From Pseudomonas sp. 7SR1 (GTDB lineage: Bacteria; Pseudomonadota; Gammaproteobacteria; Pseudomonadales; Pseudomonadaceae), in NCBI RefSeq assembly GCF_900156465.1, contig NZ_LT707064.1:4665001-4729000 (forward strand): a DNA stretch of 64,000 bases. The letters are read 5' to 3'. A model generated the notes under the pieces. It ran no database searches. It was not told the DNA's origin and saw only the letters and a program-made list of their open reading frames with translations. Both the position numbers and the translations under genes were made by a program. Positions 40,701 through 45,762 of this stretch are shown piece by piece; within the stretch, counting starts at the first letter, position 1; every line of letters begins with the position of its first letter.

Positions 40701-43554
40701 GGTCTGGGAAATCTGGGGTGCGCTGCTGCATGGCGGCCGCCTGGTGGTGGTGCCCTACCTGACATCCCGCAGCCCGGAGGATTTCTACCGCCTGGTGGTG
40801 GAAACCGGCGTCACCGTGCTCAACCAGACCCCCAGCGCGTTCTACGCCTGGATGAAACACACGGGCGGCGAGCCCCACCGCCTTCGCTACGTGATCTTCG
40901 GTGGCGAAGCCCTGGACGGCGCGGCCTTGAGGCCGTGGTTCGACCGGCCGGACAGCCAGGCCACACGCCTGGTGAACATGTACGGCATCACCGAGACCTG
41001 CGTGCACGTCACCTACCAGTTGATCGAACCCGCGCTCTGCGCCACCGACGCCGGGCTGGTGCCCATTGGCCGGCCGATCCCGGACCTGCGCGTCTACCTG
41101 CTCGACGCCGAGGGCGAGCTGGTGCCCCGGGGCGTGGGGGGCGAATTGCACATCGCCGGGCCAGGCCTGGCGCGTGGCTACCTGAATCGGGCAGTCCTCG
41201 ATGCCGAGCGTTTCCAGCCGGCGCGCTTTGCCGGCGGCCACGGCGAGCGCCTGTACAAGACCGGAGACCTGGCACGCTGGACCGCCGACGGCGTGCTCCA
41301 GTACCTGGGCCGCAACGACCAGCAGGTCAAGGTGCGCGGTTTCCGCATCGAACTGGGGGAAATCGAAGCGCGGCTCGCGGGCTTGGATGGCGTGCGCTCG
41401 GCGGCGGTCCTGGCCCGCCAGGACGAACCCGGCGACCCGCGCCTGGTCGCCTACCTGCTGGCCGAACCAGGCCAGCACCTGGAACCCGGGCAATTGCGCG
41501 CGGCACTCGCCGAGCAGTTACCGGCCCACATGCTGCCCGGTGCCTATGTCCAGCTACCGCAGTGGCCACTGACCGCCAACGGCAAGCTCGACCGCCGCGC
41601 CTTGCCGGCGCCCGACCGGCAAGCCCTGCAACGGCAGCCCTATGCTGCGCCACAAGGCGCCACGGAGCTACGCCTGGCGCAACTCTGGTCGCGATTGCTG
41701 GGCGTGGAACAGATCGGCCGGGACGACAATTTCTTTGCCCTCGGCGGCCATTCGTTGCTGCTGGTGCAACTACTCGATGGCCTGCGCGAACAGGGCATGG
41801 ACGTGGCCGTGGGGGCCTTGTTCAGTGCCGAAAACCTAGCCGCGCTGGCCCGACAGGTGGTCACCCCGGAGACCTCCCGCGCAACCGCCCAGGGGCTGCT
41901 GTGCATTCGTGCCGGCTCGCCGGAGCGGGCACCGCTGTTTTTCATCCATGAAGGCACTGGCGAAGCGCTGCCCTATGCCAGGCTGGCACGGCACCTGGAT
42001 CCGGAGTTGGGCCTCTACGCCGTGCAGGCGGCCGCCGAACTGGAGGATGGCATCGACAACGTGAGCCTCGCCCGCCGCTACATCGACCTGCTGCGCAGTG
42101 TCCAACCCCAAGGCCCGTACCGTTTGGCGGGCTGGTCGGCAGGCGGCGTGCTGGCTTATGAAATGGCTCGCCAGTTGCTGGGCGAGGATTGCCCCGTGGC
42201 CTTCCTCGGGCTGATCGACAGCAGCGAGCCGGGCGCCTTGCGCGCCGCGCCGTTGGCACTGACGTTCGATGAAGCCGGCCTGCGTCAGCAACTGATCGGC
42301 TACCTGGCACAGCATTGGAGCGGTGAAGACGCTAGCGGCCAGGCTGCGTGGCACACCGGGCTCGACCTGGATGCGCTCATCGCCTCGGCCCAGGCCCGGG
42401 GCTGGCTGCCATCGGGCTTCGACCGTGAGGAACTGACCCGTCGGGCACGCCTCAACCTGAACCTGCGCAACGCCATGGTTCGCTACCGGCCGGCGCCCCT
42501 GGGCCTGCCCGTGCATTTGTTCCGGGCCGCGTCGGGGCATCCGGGGGCCGACCCGAGGGACCTGGCCGCCGACTGGCGTGCGCTGCTGGGGGTCGACCTG
42601 ATAGATCGGCGCGTCGAAGGCGACCACTGGTCCATCATGCGCGACCCCGAGCACCTGCGGCAGTTGGCCCAGGCCTTGGAGCAGGTCCTGGCGCAGACCG
42701 AGGGGCAGCCTGCGCAAACGGCCGGCGTGCGTGCCAGCCTGGTGCTGCAGACCGGCGCTGCGCATGCGCCTTGCCTCTTCATGATCCCGGGGGCCGGCGC
42801 CAACGTCGCCAGTTTCGTGCCCCTAGTCCGGCACCTGGGCCCGCACTTGACCGTGATCGGGTTGCAGGCCCGCGGTTCCGATGGCCGGCGCGAGCCCCAT
42901 GCCTCGGTACAGGCCGCGGCGAGCGCCTATGTCCGCGAGATCCGTGCCCGAGTCCCCCAGGGTCCCTACTACCTGCTGGGCCATTCCTTCGGCGGCTGGC
43001 TGGCTTTTGAGGTCGCCCGTCAATTGCAACTCGAAGGGGCAGCGGTGGCACCGGTGATGTTGATCGACAGCCGCCCGCCAGGTTCGCGCATGGCCAGGGA
43101 TCGGCGCGCGGCCCTGGGCCGGTATGTGGCGTTGCTGGAGATGGACACCGGGCGCGACCTGAACCTGGACATCGACACCCTGGCAAGCCTGGAAACGGAC
43201 GAGCAATGCGCCCAACTGCTGGCGCGCATGCAAGCCGTCGGCCTGATGCCGACGCAGGCTCGTCCCGAAGCCTTGCGCGGGCCGTTGCGAGTCTTCCAGG
43301 CCAACCTGGCGACGGACTATCGACCGGCACCGGCCTACACCGGCCCGGTGGTGCTGTTCAGCGCCACAAAAGCTCGCGTCGAACCAGGTCCAGCCGAGCC
43401 CGGCTGGGAGGCATTCGCTGCGGACTGCCGACGCCATGTGCTTGCAGATTGCGACCACCTGTCCATCCTCAAGACGGGGGCGGCGTCGACCTTGGCCGAA
43501 CACCTGCGTCGCTACTGGCCCGCCCTGGAGAAATCCCATGCTCATGAGGGTTGA
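25738..43554 (+). CDS. Lipopeptide-type NRPS, modules 4-8 with tandem thioesterases
   Basis: About 5938 residues. GTG 25738 overlaps the previous stop (GTGA) and has AAGGA upstream. Residues 1-52 ([20 protein letters not shown]) look like a TubC-type N-terminal docking domain. Modules: dual E/C (HHHAVMDH 235)-A4 (709)-T4 (Ser1092); ordinary C (HHIVGDAWS 1280)-A5 (1755)-T5 (2143); dual E/C (HHHLVLDH 2365)-A6 (2833)-T6 (3219); C (HHIVADGWS 3401)-A7 (3877)-T7 (4273); C (HHLVSDGWS 4458)-A8 (4940)-T8 (5339); then two thioesterases (GWSAGG Ser5467; GHSFGG Ser5750). Hand-read codes: A4 DLFNNALTY (Ala), A5 DALWMGGTF (Val), A6 DLFNNALVY (Ala), A7 DVQFVAHVV (Pro), A8 DFWNIGMVH (Thr). The product is released after residue eight. 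A5 is almost identical to A1. Confidence 0.96.
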   Translation: MTTEQLLALLKQRGVTLSLRGDQLSVVADDQVLADQALIALLRSHKPALIEALRNPAAQAGSSSGLPPGTDDITPAMLDLCQLDEAQIASIVASVPGGCANIQDIYPLVPLQAGILFHHLLQQHGDTYLLHVLLAFDDEPCLRRFMDALNQAIARHDILRTALAWEGLDEPVQVVWRHAPLALEVLHPSQVDVEAALRAHADPRHQRLDLRQAPLMRAVAAEDPGTGRWLLQLLHHHAVMDHTSLERLVGEVAAIQQGRLADLQPPQPFRDFVLRARQGLGEALHEAFFTELLGDIDEPTAPCGLLDVRGDGNQVQTLETALTLDLSRRIRERARVLGVSSASLFHLAWALVLGKSSGRDDVVFGTVMFGRLLGAGEATSAMGLFINTLPLRVRLAVSVEQALRDTHTLLSRLIAHEHAPLGLAQRCSALPSGTALFSALLNYRHSAAPGHAPQVDGMQVLGGEERTNYPFNLSVDDLGEGFSLSLQIDHQVGAEPVLGWLRTALENLLDALEQRPLTLACQLSVLPAAEQERVLRTFNATTRPHNGPALLHLAVERQAQRQPQAIAARFDAANGTSPLTYEALNTQANRLAHLLLQAGVEPDSRVAICLERGPHLLIALLGILKAGAAYVPLDPAYPRERLLHMLADSTPRALLTLGTLQSSVPAPAGCEVLCLDAAPVKARLAEQPVHDPDPASLGLTSAHLAYVIYTSGSTGTPKGVMIEHRNACNLLHWALHAFDTASLRDSLFATSINFDLAVFEYFVPLAAGATLHVATNALALLDRPVPVTLINSVPSALDALVNAQAIPGSTQVVNLAGEPLKQSLVEQVFAHSAVQRLCNLYGPSETTTYSTWVSMSREQGFVPGIGRPLDNTQVYILDAHRQLVPQGVVGELYIGGAGVARGYLNRPELTQERFVDDPFALQAGARMYRTGDLGRWTADGQLLYLGRNDFQVKVRGYRIELGEIEAALARVPGVLHAVVIAREDASGDPRLVAYWVGQADSPVSEAQLREALHACLPEYMQPGAYVALPTLPLTPNGKLDRGALPAPEQTESDHFEAPQGPLETQLASIWSRLLGRPRVGREDHFFQSGGHSLLAVQLISQLRQQLRIELPLACVFDHPTLARQARAIESLGASGLSGAAPVPAAMRPARLPLSFAQQRLWFIAHLDAQASAAYHMAGGLRLRGALDPAALQAALSRIVERHEALRTRFVSEGAQPFQIIDPPQAFAMPVDDLRGQPPAVFQAHCTAEAQAPFDLARGPLIRARLLRLEEQEHVLLVTLHHIVGDAWSLSVITRELTELYRAFVHGQADRLPPLAIQYADYALWQRSARQAQRIAEQLAYWRTQLEDAPPLLNLALDRPRPAHQDFTGASLEVGIDAHLVQSLKHVAERHGCTLFMTLLAAWSVVLARLSGQDDLVIGSVLANRTRAEVEPLVGFFVNTQALRVRLGEVDAFSQLLAQVRRTALDAQAHQEVAFEQLVEALNPSRSLAHSPIFQVMFAWQNAPQPSLELDSLELTPLSTHEDSAKFDLTLDLHERDGRIAGRFIYATALFEADTVQRHWQALHTTLQALVADDRQPLEAVSILGPAEREHVLHTFNATARDYPRDESLPRLFEAQVKRRPEATAIQTGEQSLSYRQLDERASRLAGWLAEHGVVPGARVALCLARGPRLIVAILAILKNGAAYVPIDTATPSERRRNLLHDCGSAWLLVDEPHSIPADPAVQSLALATWEDTLDSVAAPAADVPRPADATACVMYTSGSTGVPKGVQVPHRAITRLVRNNGFADFNAQDRIALAANPAFDASTLEIWGALLNGGCLVVCPRDTLLDAARFNEHLLRHEVSVLWLTAGLFHQFAEPLAPAFAALRYLMVGGDVLDPRRIAQVLRHSPPQHLLNGYGPTESTTFATTHRITLEDALAGDIPIGKPIGNTQVYVLDDQRRPVPIGVAGELYIGGDGLALGYLNQPQLSEQRFVPHPFDPTPGARLYRTGDLARWRVDGVLLFLGRNDFQVKIRGFRIELGEIEAQLKALPPVTEAVVLADAQQRLLAYFTATSAQDPSELRARLAAVLPDYMLPAAFVQMDAFSLTANGKLDRRTLPEPGEAHFALHRYDAPQGPVETRLAELWAQVLGVPRVGRQDNFFALGGHSLLAVQMVEQLRTQGWSLDVRTLFATPNVAALAVALAQRPQASDQAPVSAGTAIAPGCTRITPEMLPLVHLTQAQIDRIVANVEGGAANVQDIYPMAPLQEGLFFHYLLQDQGDTYLLHTTLAFTDEARLDGFCLALQQVIARHDILRTALAWEGLDEPVQVVWREAPLPIEVLRITEADALTQLLAHTDARTRRLDIRQAPLLRVVKAFDAREQRWLLQVLHHHLVLDHTTLERMVEEIVLIQQGQAAQLREPVPFRHFVANARHGQDTDRQQAFFQRMLADVSEPTAPFGLLDVQNTGALDEARGTLEPELARALRQAARRHQVSAASLFHLAMALVLGKATGRADVVFGTVLLGRLQGVQGADQALGVFINTLPLRIDLANSPIGDSLQHTHQALMALLEHEHAALALAQRCSGVPAGTPLFSALLNFRYSLQDTPHQSVEGMRVLSTAERTNYPFTFSVDDLGEGFSVTAQIAGAVGAQRAWDFMHQALASLVDALENSPQRLARTLNVLPAQEHLRLARFNATQRPRPERALLHERFEAQARLTPAADAVRCDARVLSYGQLDQQATRLARHLRALGVGPDARVGIHLRRSPELIVALLAVLKAGGAYVPLDPAYPAQRLAYMLDDSAPVAILTMSDAPLDLVLAADCQRLDVDRALRSDETDATALAPALEAPALESRHLAYMIYTSGSTGQPKGVMIEHGNARNFLDWALRSFDPQTLEHSLFSTSINFDLSVFECFVPLSCGGVLELVDDALALLERRPALSLLNTVPSAADALLRADALPASLQTLNLAGEALPRHLVERLFADSEVRRVNNLYGPTETTVYSTWVSMDREQGFVPHIGRPIDNTQVHVLDEALQPLPIGVMGELYIGGAGVGRGYHRRPELTRERFLADPFSDDPAARLYRTGDLGFWDADGQLHYLGRNDFQVKIRGFRIELGEIEAALLALPQVAAAAVLAVRRGAREPALVAYAVAAEDSAPLVPGALRDALASRLPGYMVPALIVPLDVLPLTPNGKLDRAALPAPGEEAWAVQAYEAPRGEQETLMAEIWCDLLAVARVGRHDNFFELGGHSLLAVQWVSRVRQRLGLELSLATLYAHPTVAELATLMGSASRSALAPIAVLPEAAVRPLSFAQQRLWFIARLDAQASAAYHISGALRLDGELDEAALRNALTRIVERHAVLRTRFIEQDGEVRQVVDPQPRWSFSRLEPDASDLRAVLASDAAQPFALDEGPLLRVLLARQNPASHVLQVTLHHIVADGWSIGVLIDELSLLYRAFRQGAPDPLPALAIQYADYAAWQREWLVGERHAEQLAYWLEHLRDAPQRLDLPSDRPRPPRQDFSGARLAVALDAPLSAALKALSRRHGTSLYMTLLAAWAIVIGRLAVQERVVIGTPVANRTRSEVEPLIGFFVNTQALCIDLGGQPDVGQLLAQVRQHALQAQAHQDVPFEQVVEALNPPRSLAHSPVFQLMFAWQNAPRGALDLDGLSLAPLAAEQTTAPFDVSLELYEAQGCIVGGLNYATALFDADSLQRHWGYLVNVLRQLCADDRQPLAHLSLVDAQERERLLHQLNPAPTPFPQAGWVHERFERRALEQPDAIAVELHGRGLSYAELDRQANHLAWRMIEQGAGTGQRVAIHLPRSLEMVLAVIATLKTGAAYVPLDPSQPLARRQGIVEDCQPCLLLWDDQRVEGLRVGDTCTPLSVRLAVTADQALAAPPLGQPSLSDLAYVMYTSGSTGLPKGVAMGHLALSNLLAWQAAQALPGPARTLQFAALGFDVAFQEIFSTLGSGGTLVLLEEAQRLDLAALPHWLAQERIERLFLPYIALAGLAENWASDPVELPALRDVVVAGEALRITGPLRELFKRHPRARLHNHYGPTETHVVCTHTLPDAPEQWADVPVIGRPIANTQVCLLDANGHWVPQGVAGELHVAGVALAQGYLNRPDLTAERFIAHPFDAAPGARLYKTGDLARWTAEGTLQYLGRNDSQVKIRGYRVELTEVESRLDQVPGVRESVVVMLPGDGGHPRLIAYFSATEPLSPLALRSQLSERLPEYMLPSAFVQLQALPQTGNGKVDRQRLPAPAPEAFAQTEYSPPQGELETTLAAIWSELLGVEPIGRQDDFFALGGHSLLALRLLAQVRHRLGLEVPLSAVFAQPSLHALASVLQDAGHSRLGPLQEADRSQPLPLSFAQQNLWLIQQLNPDSTAAFNMPAGLRLRGELDIEALRRALDRIVARHESLRTRFVSLAGQARQVIDPPRSLALEVVDLSVPGAADWQALCAEQANQPFDLTSQWPIRACLLRLGADDHVLLVTVHHLVSDGWSMGVLTEEFSGLYQAFSQGRGDPLPPLARQYGDYTLWQRQWLQADELQRQRTYWTRHLSGAPTCVTLPTDRPRPARQDYAGASLPVRIEPGLTQALKALGRRHGTTLYMTLLAAWAVVVSRFSGQSEVVIGSPVANRNRVELESMIGFFVNFQALRIDLDEGPRVDTLLAQVKGLALAAQEHQDIPFEQVIEALNPPRSLAHNAIFQLMLAWQNAPQGNLDLGNGLQLHSVGAPVSTAKFDLALDVHEVGDAIKGGFNYATALFDADTVDRHWHALLAVLRAMVDDDRQPVAGIDLLSQAERDQLLHGFNPPPPGLPAPVGERLHQRFEAQVASRGDAVAVQFGTQSLSYRALNERANRLAHRLRELGVGPDDRVAILAERGLDLLVGILATLKAGGAYVPLDPVYPAQRLNFMLDDSAPQVLLALEALPATVRAPASCVTVSLDPDAGGWSHLSGANPASDPRASDTDLAYIIYTSGSTGEPKGVMIEHRAVLRLFSATDAWFGFNDRDVWTLFHSFAFDFSVWEIWGALLHGGRLVVVPYLTSRSPEDFYRLVVETGVTVLNQTPSAFYAWMKHTGGEPHRLRYVIFGGEALDGAALRPWFDRPDSQATRLVNMYGITETCVHVTYQLIEPALCATDAGLVPIGRPIPDLRVYLLDAEGELVPRGVGGELHIAGPGLARGYLNRAVLDAERFQPARFAGGHGERLYKTGDLARWTADGVLQYLGRNDQQVKVRGFRIELGEIEARLAGLDGVRSAAVLARQDEPGDPRLVAYLLAEPGQHLEPGQLRAALAEQLPAHMLPGAYVQLPQWPLTANGKLDRRALPAPDRQALQRQPYAAPQGATELRLAQLWSRLLGVEQIGRDDNFFALGGHSLLLVQLLDGLREQGMDVAVGALFSAENLAALARQVVTPETSRATAQGLLCIRAGSPERAPLFFIHEGTGEALPYARLARHLDPELGLYAVQAAAELEDGIDNVSLARRYIDLLRSVQPQGPYRLAGWSAGGVLAYEMARQLLGEDCPVAFLGLIDSSEPGALRAAPLALTFDEAGLRQQLIGYLAQHWSGEDASGQAAWHTGLDLDALIASAQARGWLPSGFDREELTRRARLNLNLRNAMVRYRPAPLGLPVHLFRAASGHPGADPRDLAADWRALLGVDLIDRRVEGDHWSIMRDPEHLRQLAQALEQVLAQTEGQPAQTAGVRASLVLQTGAAHAPCLFMIPGAGANVASFVPLVRHLGPHLTVIGLQARGSDGRREPHASVQAAASAYVREIRARVPQGPYYLLGHSFGGWLAFEVARQLQLEGAAVAPVMLIDSRPPGSRMARDRRAALGRYVALLEMDTGRDLNLDIDTLASLETDEQCAQLLARMQAVGLMPTQARPEALRGPLRVFQANLATDYRPAPAYTGPVVLFSATKARVEPGPAEPGWEAFAADCRRHVLADCDHLSILKTGAASTLAEHLRRYWPALEKSHAHEG
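30993..32198 (+). repeat. Duplicated A5-T5 segment (copy 2)
   Basis: Second copy of the 18031-19236 segment, 12962 bases downstream, in module 5. The flanking parts of modules 1 and 5 (first third of the adenylation domain, and sequence after the carrier serine) are only ordinarily similar, so the boundaries are sharp. Confidence 0.95.
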
Positions 43555-44860
43555 ACCGGCGATGCGGCCCTGGCTGTGGGCGTGGGGCGGCCAGGTCGCC
43601 TCGACCCTGGGGGCGGCGCTGGCGGCGTTCAGTCTGGGTATCTGGTTGCTGCAGCAGCATGCCAGTGTCACCGACTACGCCTGGGTCATTGCGCTGTCGG
43701 CCCTGCCCGGCCTGTTTCTGGCCCCATTGGCCGGTTGGCTGGTGGATCGCTGCGAGGCGCGGGCGCTGCTGCTGGGTGTCGAGGTCTGCGGCGGCCTGGC
43801 GGCGCTCATCCTCTGGTGGCTGTTCGAACACGACGCACTGGAGCGCTGGCAGGTGTACACCTTCGCGGCGATCAACTCGAGTGGGCAAGTGGCGCGCATG
43901 CTGGTCTGTCAGGCGGCGATCCCGCGGATCCTGAGCAGCCCGAAGGCGATCGGCCGGGCCAACGGCCTGATGCAACTGATGGTCGGCTTGCCGCAACTGA
44001 TCGCCCCGACCCTGGCGGCGCTGTTGCTGACCCGCGTGGGAGTGCCCGGCGTGTTATTGCTGGACCTGGGGACCGTACTGTTCTGCGCAGGTGTGCTGGG
44101 CTGGCTCGCCGTGGTCGCCCCCCCCGTACGCGCCAGCCGCCAGGCAGGCGCCCTGGTCACAGACGGATTGCCCGCGGTCCTGATGGTACTGCGTACGCGC
44201 CCGGCACTGGGGGTACTGCTGGCCTACCTGGGCCTGGAGCACCTGATGCTCGGCCTGGCCTCGGCCCTGCTGTCGCCCCTGGTCCTGGAGCGTCATTCGG
44301 TACTGGTATTGGGCACGCTGATGACCTGCGGCGGGCTGGGCATGCTCGGTGGTTCATTGTGGGTGGTCATGCGCCCGCCGGTGCGGCTGATCCGCACGGT
44401 CCTGGTGGCCGACCTGTTGCTCGGCGCCAGTGTCCTGAGCATCGGCACCAGCACTTCTCCGGCGGTCCTCTACGTGGCGGCCTTCGTGGCGTTCGGGTGC
44501 TTCTCGCTGAGTACCAGCAGTGACCAGAGCTTCTGGCAGCGCAGCCTGCCCGGAGCCCTGCTGGGTCGGGTGTTGTCCGCACGGCAGATGGTCTGCCTGC
44601 TGGCGATGCCGATGGGTGCCCTGGGGGCTGGCGCGCTGGCGGACCACTGGGCGATTCCCTGGATGAGCGAAGCCGGCGACATGCAGGCCAGGCTCACCCT
44701 GGCGATGGGCACCGGCAAGGCGGGCGGCCTGAGCCTGCTGTTCGCTGTGGCGGGCCTGCTGTATGTGCTGCTCGCCAGCCTCGGCCTGGCCACCACGCCG
44801 CTGCGTCGGCTGGAACCCGGGTGGACAGAGCCTCGCCCGGCCGTTGTCGGCAGCGGATGA
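43538..44860 (+). CDS. MFS transporter, probable peptide exporter
   Basis: The 440-residue protein has about twelve hydrophobic segments and the MFS loop GWLVDRCEARALLLG between helices 2 and 3. It resembles the MFS group of EntS-like exporters. ATG 43538 follows GGAG at seven bases and lies inside the end of the NRPS gene, giving a 17-base overlap and probable translational coupling. Export of the lipopeptide, and producer self-protection, is therefore the likely role. Pseudomonas lipopeptide clusters more often carry MacAB-type exporters, none of which appears in this window. Confidence 0.9.
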   Translation: MLMRVEPAMRPWLWAWGGQVASTLGAALAAFSLGIWLLQQHASVTDYAWVIALSALPGLFLAPLAGWLVDRCEARALLLGVEVCGGLAALILWWLFEHDALERWQVYTFAAINSSGQVARMLVCQAAIPRILSSPKAIGRANGLMQLMVGLPQLIAPTLAALLLTRVGVPGVLLLDLGTVLFCAGVLGWLAVVAPPVRASRQAGALVTDGLPAVLMVLRTRPALGVLLAYLGLEHLMLGLASALLSPLVLERHSVLVLGTLMTCGGLGMLGGSLWVVMRPPVRLIRTVLVADLLLGASVLSIGTSTSPAVLYVAAFVAFGCFSLSTSSDQSFWQRSLPGALLGRVLSARQMVCLLAMPMGALGAGALADHWAIPWMSEAGDMQARLTLAMGTGKAGGLSLLFAVAGLLYVLLASLGLATTPLRRLEPGWTEPRPAVVGSG

Positions 44861-44895
44861 GTGTGCCGGCCCCGTCCAGGCTCTGTACAAAAACT

Positions 44896-45093
44896 CTATG
44901 GAGCCCAGGGCCGCTCGGCCTCCGGGGAAATAGCACCGCGTCGGGGCACATCGCACCTGTCCATGCTGGCGGACTCCCGCGCCAGGGCACCCATCAGTTG
45001 GGGCAGCAGGTAACCGCTTTCATATTCGCCCTGCGTCCTTTGCGGCGCATCCGTCCAGGACGTCGAGGCGTAGCAATCGTTTGTGTCGTACAT
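44896..45093 (-). CDS. Hypothetical 65-residue protein
   Basis: MYDTNDCYASTSWTDAPQRT begins a small hydrophilic protein. It is supported mainly by an excellent ribosome site, AGGAGGTCC, nine bases before ATG 45093, and by a stop shortly after a Pro-rich end. Two Cys are present (residue 7 and within MDRCDVP), without a metal-binding pattern. No family recognised and no membrane segment or signal peptide seen. It converges on the exporter gene. Upstream, 45094-45260 contains nothing recognisable. Confidence 0.55.
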   Translation of the reverse strand: MYDTNDCYASTSWTDAPQRTQGEYESGYLLPQLMGALARESASMDRCDVPRRGAISPEAERPWAP

Positions 45094-45260
45094 GGGGTGG
45101 ACCTCCTGGCGGGTGGAGAAACCGCAACGCCTCACCCGGCCATTGCTTGATCGCAGTCTGAACCTTGGGCCGCCGTTGGAGAATGACCAGCAACGGCATG
45201 ACTCGATTGCAGCGGATGCAACAATGACGGCTTGCTTGCATCAGGCGCCGCCCTGTCATG

Positions 45261-45292
45261 AAAAGCCCCGGGACCTTGAAGTGCCCGGGGCC
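45261..45292 (-). terminator. Strong intrinsic terminator after the AhpD-like gene
   Basis: On the minus strand, an 8-base GC-only stem (GCCCCGGG at 45265-45272 with CCCGGGGC at 45284-45291) is followed by TTTT (complement of 45261-45264). It lies about 20 bases beyond the stop codon. Confidence 0.8.
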
Positions 45293-45311
45293 TGGTGTGC
45301 GCGGCAATCGA

Positions 45312-45653
45312 CTAGTTCTTCAAAGCGTCGAACGCCTCCAGGGAATGCAGCGAGTAGATGTACGCAGCGCCGGCGTTGAGGGATATCGCGGTGGCCAGTG
45401 CGGCGGCCACTTCTTCCCGGCTGGCGCCGGCCTTGATCGCCGCTTGCGTATGGGTCGCGATACAGCCGTCGCAGCGGGTGGTGACGGCGACCGCGATGGA
45501 GATCAACTCTCGCGTCCGGGCATCGAGCACATCATTTTCAGCCGCCGCTTCGCCGAGTGCCATGTAGGCCTTGGCCATTTTCGGATTGCTTTTGCCCAGC
45601 GCGCCAAAGGATTTCTTGATGGTGGGCAGCAATTGGGACCAGTCATTGAACAT
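45312..45653 (-). CDS. AhpD-like carboxymuconolactone decarboxylase-family protein
   Basis: The 113-residue protein has the CMD-family core with a redox CxxC plus His: TTRCDGCIATHTQAAIKAGA, as in AhpD-type peroxidase partners. Small single-domain members of this kind are usually antioxidant or oxidoreductase proteins rather than decarboxylases. AGGAGT precedes ATG 45653. It is divergent from an AraC-type regulator at 45763 across about 110 bases, a common pairing for inducible CMD proteins, and is closed by a strong terminator. Confidence 0.92.
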   Translation of the reverse strand: MFNDWSQLLPTIKKSFGALGKSNPKMAKAYMALGEAAAENDVLDARTRELISIAVAVTTRCDGCIATHTQAAIKAGASREEVAAALATAISLNAGAAYIYSLHSLEAFDALKN

Positions 45654-45762
45654 CGTGTTAACTCCTGAGCAGGTTGGTGTACTGTTTCGACGTGCTCAGT
45701 TTTTCATCACCACGCGAACCGGTTTTGTTCGATCCGCTCAGTTTTTTTCGCGAAGCTCTCAA

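Noticed and set aside
44879..44895. GGCTCTGTACAAAAACT resembling an insertion-sequence end
   Set aside because: Only about ten bases match the ends at 51439, no partner end is visible nearby and no relic of a transposase follows. Probably chance.
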